Below, piece after piece: positions 57,849 to 64,000 of a stretch of DNA of 64,000 nucleotides. A program made the translations under genes and the position numbers. The stretch covers positions 838,519 through 902,518 of the forward strand of contig NZ_JAGKTC010000001.1 in the NCBI RefSeq assembly GCF_017939625.1. The letters run 5' to 3'. The first letter of the stretch is position 1. Each line of letters starts with the position of its first letter. This stretch comes from Pseudoxanthomonas helianthi. Lineage in GTDB: Bacteria > Pseudomonadota > Gammaproteobacteria > Xanthomonadales > Xanthomonadaceae. Under the pieces are notes generated by a model. That model ran no database searches, was not told the DNA's origin, and was given only the letters and a program-made list of their open reading frames with translations.

Positions 57849-58205
57849 TCAGAGTTCGACGACCGGCTTGAACCCGCCCCAGAACATCCGCTTCGCGTCG
57901 AACGGCATGTCATTCGGGCCCATGCCGGCGAGGCGCGGGTCGGCCATCACTTGCTTGTTGACCCGGTCGCGGTGCGCGCGAGAGCGGTAGACGATCCAGG
58001 AAAAGAACACGACTTCGTCCGGCTTCAACTTCACCGCCTGCGGGAACGAAGTGACCTTGCCCGGCGGCACGTCGTCGCCGACGCACTCGATGTATTCCAG
58101 CGCGCCGTACTCTTTCCAGACCTTGCCGGCCTTGCGCGAAAAGCGCTTGTACTCCGCAAGGTTGGCCTTCGGCACCGGTACCACGAAACCATCGACGTAA
58201 CTCAT
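57849..58205 (-). CDS. DUF1428 family protein
   Basis: 118 aa from ATG 58205, AGGAG six bases before. YVDGFVVPVPKANLAEYKR, VVFFSWIVYRSRAHRDRVN and a C-terminal MFWGGFKPVVEL mark the family, a dimeric alpha/beta-barrel fold related to ABM/YCII proteins. Function unknown; an ECF42-operon member here. Confidence 0.9.
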   Translation of the reverse strand: MSYVDGFVVPVPKANLAEYKRFSRKAGKVWKEYGALEYIECVGDDVPPGKVTSFPQAVKLKPDEVVFFSWIVYRSRAHRDRVNKQVMADPRLAGMGPNDMPFDAKRMFWGGFKPVVEL

Positions 58206-58221
58206 TTCCATCTCCTCCGTA

Positions 58222-58629
58222 TCAAGCGCCGGGGAATTCGGCTTCGTTCATGTAGAAGACTTCCCAGGTGTGCCCATCTGGGTCCTCGAAACTGCGCTGG
58301 TACATGAAGCCGTAATCCCTGGCTTCACCCGCCTCCTTGCCGCCGGCGGCCAGCGCCTTGTCCATGGTCGCGTCGACTTCGGCGCGGCCGCCCGTGGACA
58401 GGGCGATCAGGGTCTGCAGTTCCTTGTTGGCGTCGGCGACCGCTTTCCGGGTGAATTCCTGGAAATACGGGCGGGCCAGCAACATCACGAAGATGGTGTC
58501 GCTGACCACTACGCAGGCGCCCTTCTCGTCGCTGAACTTCGGGTTGAGGGTGTGGCCGAGCGCGGTGTAGAAGGCTTTCGACTTCTCCAGGTCGGCGACC
58601 GGCAGGTTGACGAAGATCTGGGTGGGCAT
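58222..58629 (-). CDS. glyoxalase/VOC-fold protein
   Basis: 135 aa. IFVNLPVADLEKSKAFYTAL at the N-terminus and YGFMYQRSFEDPDGHTWEVF at the C-terminus are the paired VOC motifs. Clearly similar to the protein at 59868-60269 (both have a YGFMY...DGH ending), so these two are paralogues. Role unknown. Confidence 0.9.
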   Translation of the reverse strand: MPTQIFVNLPVADLEKSKAFYTALGHTLNPKFSDEKGACVVVSDTIFVMLLARPYFQEFTRKAVADANKELQTLIALSTGGRAEVDATMDKALAAGGKEAGEARDYGFMYQRSFEDPDGHTWEVFYMNEAEFPGA

Positions 58630-58700
58630 GGGAGAGGTTCCTTTGTGGAATTTCGGGTTGTTGCGCCGGCCATCGGAAACGGCCCGCGCCGTGCTGCGGA

Positions 58701-59282
58701 CTATCCGGCCTTCAAGGGACCAGCAGCCTTGTAGGTGCTGAAGACGATGCCGGAGGCAAACGCTTCCGAACGAATGAGTTCGAAGGCGCGCGCAGGCGTT
58801 CCTTCCGCGAAGAAACGCTTTCCCGTGCCCAGCACGACCGGATAGACGATCAACAGGACTTCATCCGCGAGCCCTTGTTCGAGCAGCGTCGGGATCAGCG
58901 TGGAACTGCCCCACAGCACGAGATCCGGGCCCTGCTGCGACTTGATCCGGCGAACGCCCTCGACGACGTCCGGCCCCAGGCCTTCGACCGGGCCCCATTC
59001 GAGGCTCTCCGGACGATGGGTGGCGATGTACTTCGTCGCCGCGTTGAGGCCATCGGACATCGGACTGCTCGGCGCCTTCGGCCAGAACTCCGACCAGATG
59101 TCGTAAGTGCGACGGCCGAGCAGCAGGTCGAAGCGCTCGCCCTGGGCGGCCAGCACCGCATCCCGGCCGGCGGGGCTCCGATAGGGCGCGGTCCAGTCGC
59201 TGTAAGGGAAACCGTCGCCGTCGGCGGAATGCTGGATCACGCCGTCCAGCGAAACATGTTCGATGATCTTGAGCTTTCTCAT
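58701..59282 (-). CDS. dihydrofolate reductase-family protein (RibD C-terminal-like)
   Basis: 193 aa from ATG 59282. MRKLKIIEHVSLDGVIQ, LLLGRRTYDIWSEFWP and DLVLWGSSTLIPTLLEQGLA, ending in DEVLLIVYPVVLGTGKRFF, are hallmarks of the YyaP/YwjB-type NADPH reductase family. Often found with ECF/DGPF clusters; substrate unknown. Confidence 0.92.
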   Translation of the reverse strand: MRKLKIIEHVSLDGVIQHSADGDGFPYSDWTAPYRSPAGRDAVLAAQGERFDLLLGRRTYDIWSEFWPKAPSSPMSDGLNAATKYIATHRPESLEWGPVEGLGPDVVEGVRRIKSQQGPDLVLWGSSTLIPTLLEQGLADEVLLIVYPVVLGTGKRFFAEGTPARAFELIRSEAFASGIVFSTYKAAGPLKAG

Positions 59283-59336
59283 TCGAGTCTCCGCGTTCGG
59301 GCCGGCGTTTCCGCGCTGTGCCATTGGATCTGTCGC

Positions 59337-59822
59337 TCAGCCGCGGATCGCCGCTTCGATCTTGGCGACGTCGATCTTGCCCATTTGCATCATCGCGTCG
59401 AACGCGCGCTTGGCGACCGCCGGGTCCGATCCGGTGAAGGCTTCGGTCAGCACGACCGGGGTGATCTGCCAGGACACGCCCCACTTGTCCTTGCACCAGC
59501 CGCACTGGCTTTCCTTGCCGCCGTTGCCGACGATCGCGTTCCAGTAACGATCCGTTTCGGCCTGGTCGACGGTGGCGACCTGGAACGAGAACGCCTCGCT
59601 CTGGGGGAACTCGGGGCCGCCGTTGAGCCCGATGCACGGAATGCCCATCACCGTGAATTCCACGGTCAGCACGTCGCCCTCTTTGTTCGACGGATTGTCC
59701 GACGGCGCGCGGTGTACCGCGGTGACCTGGGTATCGGGAAAGGTCTCGGCGTAGAAGCGCGCCGCTGCTTCGGCCTCTTTGTCGTACCAGATGCAAACGG
59801 TGTTTTTTGCCGGCTTGGTCAT
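59337..59822 (-). CDS. VOC-fold protein (3-demethylubiquinone methyltransferase-like/PhnB type)
   Basis: 161 aa. CIWYDKEAEAAARFYAETFP and GPEFPQSEAFSFQVATVDQA, then QCGWCKDKWGVSWQITPVVL, fit the PhnB-like subgroup, which despite its database name is not a methyltransferase. The ATG is preceded by AGGAGAAACGAC, the same leader as the DGPF gene at 61194. Confidence 0.9.
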   Translation of the reverse strand: MTKPAKNTVCIWYDKEAEAAARFYAETFPDTQVTAVHRAPSDNPSNKEGDVLTVEFTVMGIPCIGLNGGPEFPQSEAFSFQVATVDQAETDRYWNAIVGNGGKESQCGWCKDKWGVSWQITPVVLTEAFTGSDPAVAKRAFDAMMQMGKIDVAKIEAAIRG

Positions 59823-59867
59823 GTCGTTTCTCCTGTTCTGGAATCGATGGTGTTTGCTCGTCGTGAT

Positions 59868-60269
59868 TCAGGCTTCGGGGGACCCGGTCATGCAGAACAC
59901 GCCCCACTGGTGGCCGTCCAGGTCGACGAAGCCGCTGTGGTACATGAAGCCGTAGTCCTCCGGGTCGTGGCCCGCGGCCGCGCCCGCGGCCACCGCCTTG
60001 CGCACCAGTTCGTCGACCTCCTCGCGACTGTCCAGCGACAGCGCGAACAGGGCCTCGGTGGCCTTGCGCGCGTCGACGATCGGCACCTTGGTCAGCGTCG
60101 CAAAGAACGCCTCGGTGGCCAGCATCACGCTGGTGTTGTCGTTGACCACCAGGGAGGCGCCGTTTTCGCTGGCGAACTTCTGGTCGAACGAGAAACCGAG
60201 CGCGGCGAAGAAATCGACGCTGCGCTGCAGGTCCTTGACGGGCAGGGTGACGTAGAGATTGCGGGGCAT
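59868..60269 (-). CDS. glyoxalase/VOC-fold protein
   Basis: 133 aa from ATG 60269. NLYVTLPVKDLQRSVDFFAA and EDYGFMYHSGFVDLDGHQWG are VOC halves; paralogue of 58222-58629. The middle has ALFALSLDSREEVDELVRKA. Member of the same operon; role unknown. Confidence 0.9.
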   Translation of the reverse strand: MPRNLYVTLPVKDLQRSVDFFAALGFSFDQKFASENGASLVVNDNTSVMLATEAFFATLTKVPIVDARKATEALFALSLDSREEVDELVRKAVAAGAAAGHDPEDYGFMYHSGFVDLDGHQWGVFCMTGSPEA

Positions 60270-60316
60270 CGGGGTGTCCTTGGGTCGAGTGTCGGGGATG
60301 GGATGTCGAGAACCCG

Positions 60317-60739
60317 TTACGGCATCGGCTTCAGGCAATTGACGATCCAGCCCTTGCCGTACCTGTCCTGCACGCCGCCGAAGCGGTGGGCCCAGAACGT
60401 CTCGGCGATCGGGAACTGCACGGTGCCGCCTTCTGCCAGCGCGGCGAACGCGCGCTCGGCTTCCTCCGCCGTGTCGACCACGACGTTGACGCAGGTGCTG
60501 CCGGCTTCGTGCGGCGGCGGGCCGTCGGCGCCCATCAGGATCGCGTTGCCGCCCGCCTTCGACGGGATCTCGACCTGCGAATGCATCACGTTGTCGGCCG
60601 AAGCCGGGCCGCATTGCTCGGCCATCGGCGACTCGCCGTAGGTGAAGCGCTGGGTGACGGTGCCGCCGAACGCTTTCGCGTAGAAATCCATCGCTTCGCG
60701 CGCGGTGCCGGGGAAGTTGAGGTAGGCGATCAGTTGCAT
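60317..60739 (-). CDS. PhnB-like VOC-fold protein
   Basis: 140 aa. MQLIAYLNFPGTAREAMDFY, VMHSQVEIPSKAGGNAILMG and a C-terminal WAHRFGGVQDRYGKGWIVNC are typical of PhnB-like proteins. No catalytic function is established for them. Second gene of the operon. Confidence 0.9.
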   Translation of the reverse strand: MQLIAYLNFPGTAREAMDFYAKAFGGTVTQRFTYGESPMAEQCGPASADNVMHSQVEIPSKAGGNAILMGADGPPPHEAGSTCVNVVVDTAEEAERAFAALAEGGTVQFPIAETFWAHRFGGVQDRYGKGWIVNCLKPMP

Positions 60740-60762
60740 GGCTTTGTCCTTGGCGGGTCGGG

Positions 60763-61194
60763 TCAGTGGACGCGGGCGGAACGTTCGGCGGCTTCGGCGA
60801 ACACACGTTGCTCCTGCTCGCGCAGTTCCGGGGTGAAGGCCTCACCGAAGTCTTCGGCTTCGAAGACCGGGCGGATCTCGACTTCGGCACCGCCGTCGAA
60901 CGGCGCGCGCTTCAGCCACTCCACGGCTTCGTCCAGCGAGCGCACCTGCCACAGCCAGAAGCCGGCGACCAGCTCCTTGGTTTCCGCGAACGGGCCGTCG
61001 ACGACCGTGCGCTGCTTGCCGTCGAAGCGCACGCGCGCGCCGCGGTTGCTGGGGTGCAGGCCTTCGCCGGCGAGCAGGATGCCGGCCTTGGACAGGGCTT
61101 CGTTGTAGTTGCCCATCTCGGCCAGCAGTTGTTGCGAAGGCATGACGCCGGCTTCGGAATCGGCGTCGGCTTTGACGAGGACCATCACTTTCAT
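60763..61194 (-). CDS. DGPF/YCII-related protein, first gene of the ECF42 operon
   Basis: 143 aa. The conserved VVDGPFAETKELVAGFWLWQ carries the DGPF motif of the YCII-related superfamily; MKVMVLVKADADSEAG starts the ferredoxin-like fold. AGGAG lies seven bases before the ATG. Preceded by an ECF42-like promoter at 61243-61269. Such proteins accompany ECF42 sigma factors in many phyla; their substrate is unknown. Confidence 0.92.
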   Translation of the reverse strand: MKVMVLVKADADSEAGVMPSQQLLAEMGNYNEALSKAGILLAGEGLHPSNRGARVRFDGKQRTVVDGPFAETKELVAGFWLWQVRSLDEAVEWLKRAPFDGGAEVEIRPVFEAEDFGEAFTPELREQEQRVFAEAAERSARVH

Positions 61195-61242
61195 GTCGTT
61201 TCTCCTGGGCTCGGGCCGGATTCGCCGGCTTTCACTGGGTAC

Positions 61243-61269
61243 GACGGACGGGTGCGGCGGGAATCGACA
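61243..61269 (-). promoter_or_regulatory. ECF42-type promoter of the DGPF operon
   Basis: On the minus strand TGTCGA (61269-61264), a 17-bp spacer and CGTC (61246-61243), 49 bp upstream of the first DGPF start. The reported ECF42 promoter has TGTCGA at -35 and CGA/TC at -10. This implies that the sigma factor at the end of the operon drives its own transcription. Confidence 0.65.
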
Positions 61270-61302
61270 AGCTTCGAAAAATATTTTTCGGCTGCACCGG
61301 GA

Positions 61303-61425
61303 AAAGCACATCCCCCTCAATCCCCCTTCTGCGAAGGGGGAGGTACGCCCCGTGAATTGGTGCTGGGAGCGCCTTTGCCTTTGTTCCGCCCCCTTTTTCA
61401 AAGGGGGCCACGGGGGATTTGCTTT
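61303..61425. repeat. MITE-like dyad element with nested hairpins
   Basis: Terminal inverted repeats AAAGCACATCCCCC (61303-61316) and GGGGGATTTGCTTT (61412-61425) enclose two hairpins, CCCCCTTC-TGC-GAAGGGGG (61322-61340) and CCCCCTTT-TTC-AAAGGGGG (61389-61407). No transposase. Similar G-run dyads are familiar from Xanthomonadales intergenic regions. Confidence 0.75.
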
Positions 61426-61515
61426 CGCCACCCTGCTGCAGCGCGTCATGGCACCACCACGCGGCCGTCGCCGGGATCGGGCATCATGCGCGCTCCCTGC
61501 CCCGGAGCCCCCCGC

Positions 61516-61896
61516 ATGCAATACCTGCTGCTGGTCTATACCGACGCCGAAATGCTGAAGGAACTGCCCGCCGAGGAATACGACCGGCTGATGCACGGCT
61601 GCCTGAGCCATGCCGACGAACTGCAGGCCGAAGGCACGCTGCTGCTGGCCCAGCAGTTGCAGAAGCCTTCGGAAGCGCGATCGGTGCGGGTGCGCGCCGG
61701 CAAGTCGAGCGTCACCGACGGCCCGTTCGCGGAAACCAAGGAAATGCTGGCCGGCTTCAACCTGATCGAGGCCGACAGCATCGAGGAAGCCACGCGCATC
61801 GCCCACGAATTCCCGTGGATCCGCTACGGCTGCATCGAAGTGCGCCCGGTGCACGACATGAACGCGGAACGCCGCCGCGTCGGCATGGTCGCCTGA
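61516..61896 (+). CDS. DGPF/YCII-related protein, divergent copy
   Basis: 126 aa. MQYLLLVYTDAEMLKELPAE at the start and VTDGPFAETKEMLAGFNLIE with the DGPF motif. Shares family but only moderate identity with 60763-61194. Divergently oriented, with no ECF42-like promoter seen before it, so it may be regulated separately. Confidence 0.92.
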   Translation: MQYLLLVYTDAEMLKELPAEEYDRLMHGCLSHADELQAEGTLLLAQQLQKPSEARSVRVRAGKSSVTDGPFAETKEMLAGFNLIEADSIEEATRIAHEFPWIRYGCIEVRPVHDMNAERRRVGMVA

Positions 61897-61902
61897 GCGC
61901 GG

Positions 61903-62775
61903 CTAGGCTTCGCTTGCCGCCGCGGCGCGCTTGCGCCCCGTCGTGGCCAGGAACGAACCCAGCACCACCAGCACCGAACCGACCAGCATGCCGGGGCTCA
62001 ACGGCTCCTTCAGCAGCAACACGCCCAGCAGCAGCGCGACCAGCAGATTGAAATAGGTGATCACGGTGGCGCGCGCCGGGCCGGCTTCGGCGATCAGCGC
62101 GAAGAACAGCAGGAAAGCCAGCGCGGTGCAGACCAGGCCCAAGGTCACCACCGCTGCGCTGGCCTGCAAGCCGAAGTGCGCCGGCCATGCCGCCGTGGCG
62201 AACGGCACGTACAGCAACGCGGCCAGCCCCAGCGACGCGGCGATCACGCCGAGCGGCGGCACGCCGGACAGGCCGCGGTTGATGATGATCGGGCCGATCG
62301 CGTAGCCCACCGCCGCCAGCAGCGCCGCGCCGACCGCCCAACCGTCGGACAGGTCGATATCCAGTCCGACCAGAGCGACGACACCGCTGAGTCCGACCGC
62401 CAGGCCCAGCGCGCGACGCGAGTCGAGCCGTTCGCGCCCGGTCAGTGCGAGGATGCCTGCGGTCAACACCGGGACCGTCGCGATCAGCAGGCCGGCGGTG
62501 GAACTGTTGATCCGAGTCTCCGCATGGCCGAGCAGCCACCACGGCCCGCTGATTTCGACCAGGGTGAACGCGAGCAGCGCCTTCCAGTGGCGCAGCACCG
62601 GCTTCAACTGACCGCGCGACGCCGCTATCGGCAGCAGCAGCGCCGCGCCGATCAGGGTGCGCGCGAACGCGACGAACACCGGCGACATTTCCATCACCGC
62701 GACGCGGATCAGCAGATAGGGAATGCCCCAGATCACGCCCAGCGCGAGGAACAGCCACCAGCCACGCCGGCTCAT
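61903..62775 (-). CDS. EamA/DMT-family transporter
   Basis: 290 aa from ATG 62775. Ten membrane helices in two EamA repeats (WWLFLALGVIWGIPYLLIR; WAVGAALLAAVGYAIGPIII), ending GSVLVVLGSFLATTGRKRA. WGIPYLLIRVAV is the usual repeat-1 motif. Probable metabolite exporter; convergent with the plus-strand DGPF gene, 6 bp apart. Confidence 0.88.
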   Translation of the reverse strand: MSRRGWWLFLALGVIWGIPYLLIRVAVMEMSPVFVAFARTLIGAALLLPIAASRGQLKPVLRHWKALLAFTLVEISGPWWLLGHAETRINSSTAGLLIATVPVLTAGILALTGRERLDSRRALGLAVGLSGVVALVGLDIDLSDGWAVGAALLAAVGYAIGPIIINRGLSGVPPLGVIAASLGLAALLYVPFATAAWPAHFGLQASAAVVTLGLVCTALAFLLFFALIAEAGPARATVITYFNLLVALLLGVLLLKEPLSPGMLVGSVLVVLGSFLATTGRKRAAAASEA

Positions 62776-62941
62776 GCGCGCACCTTCGCGCCCGCGATGC
62801 GATTCCGTCCCACGATTCCGCTGGGTTGCATGGACCTTTCCTCGGGGTTTCGGCCGCGACGCGATGGCACCCGCCAATCGATCGCTTCAGGCCAGGATGG
62901 AAAGATACAGGCTAACGGCCCGGGTTCTCACCCGTTGCGAT

Positions 62942-64000
62942 TCACGCGCATTCCGCGCACGCGTCTTCGCGCGCATCGACGCGCGCCGCCCACGCATAGA
63001 CCAGCAGACCCAATGCCGCCATGGCGGCGCCGACGAAACCGGTCGAGGTCCAGCCCAGGCCGGCGCCGATGGCCAAGCCACCCAGCCACGGGCCCAGCGC
63101 GTTGGCCGCATTGAACGCGGCATGGTGCGAAGCCGCCGCCAGCGTCTGCGCATCGCCCGACACGTCCATCAGGCGGATCTGCAGCACTGGCGCCATCGCG
63201 CCCATCACGCCGACCGCGACCGCGCCGGGCAACACCGTCCAGGACGAGCGCGCGGCCAGCGGGAACAGCAGCAGCACGACCACGGCCCAAGTCAGCGCCA
63301 ACGCGACGCCGCGGAAACCATAACGGTCGTACAACCAGCCACCGGTGATGTTGCCGATCACGCCGCCGAGACCGATGGCCGCCAGGCCGAACGGAATCCA
63401 GCTTTCCTCCACGCCGGTCACGTACACCAGCGTCGGCGCCAGATAACTGAAAACGCAGAACAGGCCGGAGAAACCGATCGCCCCGATCAACAGCGCCTGC
63501 CACACCGGCAAACGGTTGAACGCGCGCAGTTCCGCGCGCACGCCGGCCTTCACCGCCGGCACGGCACCGGCCGGCAGGAACCACGCGGTCAACAGCACCG
63601 TGGTCAGCGCCAGCAGCGACACGCTGGCGAACGCCCAGCGCCAGCTGATCGCCTGGCCCAGCCACGTCGCCAGCGGATTGCCGACCAGCATCGCGATGGT
63701 CAGGCCCATCATGATCAGGCTGACCGCCTTGCCGCGTTCCTCGGGCCGGCTGATCGCCGCGGCGGTCAACGCGGACACGCCGAAAAACGCGCCATGCGGC
63801 AGGCCGGCGATGAAACGGAACACCAGCAGGCTGTGGTAATCCGGCCCCAGCGCCGAAGCGAGGTTGCCCAGCGCATAGAAACCCATCAGCGCCAGCAGCA
63901 GGGTCTTGCGCGGCCAGCCGCCGGCCAGCAAGGCCAGCAGCGGCGCGCCGACCACCACGCCCAGGGCGTAGGCGCTGATCAGGTGGCCGACCTGCGGTTC
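62942..64000 (-). CDS. MFS transporter, N-terminus beyond window edge
   Basis: The frame runs to the right edge without a start; 352 codons are visible. ALGVVVGAPLLALLAGGWPRK contains the usual helix 2/loop 2-3 region, followed by VFRFIAGLPHGAFFGV (helix 4) and the GNPLATWLGQAISWRWAF stretch. This is the AraJ/arabinose-efflux-permease-like branch of the drug:H+ antiporter group. Substrate unknown. Confidence 0.9.
   Translation of the reverse strand, partial: EPQVGHLISAYALGVVVGAPLLALLAGGWPRKTLLLALMGFYALGNLASALGPDYHSLLVFRFIAGLPHGAFFGVSALTAAAISRPEERGKAVSLIMMGLTIAMLVGNPLATWLGQAISWRWAFASVSLLALTTVLLTAWFLPAGAVPAVKAGVRAELRAFNRLPVWQALLIGAIGFSGLFCVFSYLAPTLVYVTGVEESWIPFGLAAIGLGGVIGNITGGWLYDRYGFRGVALALTWAVVVLLLFPLAARSSWTVLPGAVAVGVMGAMAPVLQIRLMDVSGDAQTLAAASHHAAFNAANALGPWLGGLAIGAGLGWTSTGFVGAAMAALGLLVYAWAARVDAREDACAECA

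Larger units (their letters stand above)
61195..61515. other. divergent promoter stretch between two DGPF genes
   Basis: 321 bp with no gene. It contains the ECF42-like promoter for the minus-strand operon (61243-61269) and a 123-bp dyad element (61303-61425). The last 90 bp before the plus-strand gene contains no clear promoter that I can name. Confidence 0.55.

Noticed and set aside
59337..59822. True 3-demethylubiquinone methyltransferase
   Set aside because: The protein has only a VOC fold of 161 aa and no SAM-binding motif; the database-style name is historical.

Overview
The window looks like a chromosomal segment from a member of the Xanthomonadaceae/Lysobacteraceae (Lysobacter, Luteimonas or Pseudoxanthomonas-like). 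The reasons are uniformly high GC, several large TonB-dependent receptors, a tryptophan-halogenase paralogue next to one of them, an atpIBEFHAGDC operon, a lipoyl-fused dihydrolipoamide dehydrogenase beside its E2, and many paired palindromes starting with GTAG, like the elements described in Stenotrophomonas. No rRNA, tRNA, CRISPR array, prophage or complete insertion sequence was seen. Family assignments were made by eye from motifs and known family architecture.

Region 1 (1-20.3 kb, all minus strand) is a glycan-foraging locus. In transcription order it holds: TonB receptor 3; a secreted discoidin plus PNGase F-like protein; TonB receptor 2; a GH92 alpha-mannosidase; a LacI regulator; a PfkB sugar kinase; an AGE-family sugar isomerase (probably mannose isomerase); TonB receptor 1; a flavin-dependent tryptophan halogenase-like protein; and a GH2 beta-mannosidase cut by the window edge. 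Together these could release N-glycans from glycoproteins, import them, trim alpha- and beta-mannose, and convert mannose to fructose 6-phosphate. Four promoters carry related palindromes around a central CG (consensus near TTTRGAACGTTCTAAA). In three of them the sites are paired 22-23 bp apart, which suggests one regulon under the local LacI protein.

Region 2 (20.3-27.6 kb, minus) is the F1Fo ATP synthase operon. Strong hairpins sit at the c/b, alpha/gamma and beta/epsilon junctions, exactly where subunit demand falls; a shorter hairpin sits at delta/alpha.

Region 3 (27.9-43.5 kb) is mostly housekeeping: a secreted amidohydrolase, pyruvate dehydrogenase E2 and a two-lipoyl-domain E3, a Mug-like DNA glycosylase, DMT transporters, an OmpW-like porin, the rsmC-rsuA-HAD operon, a ZntB-like transporter, msrB, and a HipA-like kinase/DUF3037/DUF4031 trio.

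Region 4 (43.7-55.7 kb) has two secreted discoidin-containing glycoside hydrolases, 9 kb apart. Both lie just behind a different LacI-type operator (CATGTAAACGTTTACATG). Between them are an MFS transporter, a secreted methyltransferase-like protein, an S9 peptidase and a YadGH-type ABC exporter.

Region 5 (55.7-61.9 kb) starts with a gene-free stretch holding an unusual nested multi-helix element and a 31-bp perfect inverted repeat. It continues with an ECF42-type sigma factor at the end of a nine-gene minus-strand operon of DGPF/YCII, glyoxalase-fold, DUF1428 and DHFR-like proteins. The first gene is preceded by TGTCGA-N17-CGTC, which matches the reported ECF42 promoter. Region 6 (61.9-64 kb) holds an EamA transporter and an MFS transporter cut by the right edge.
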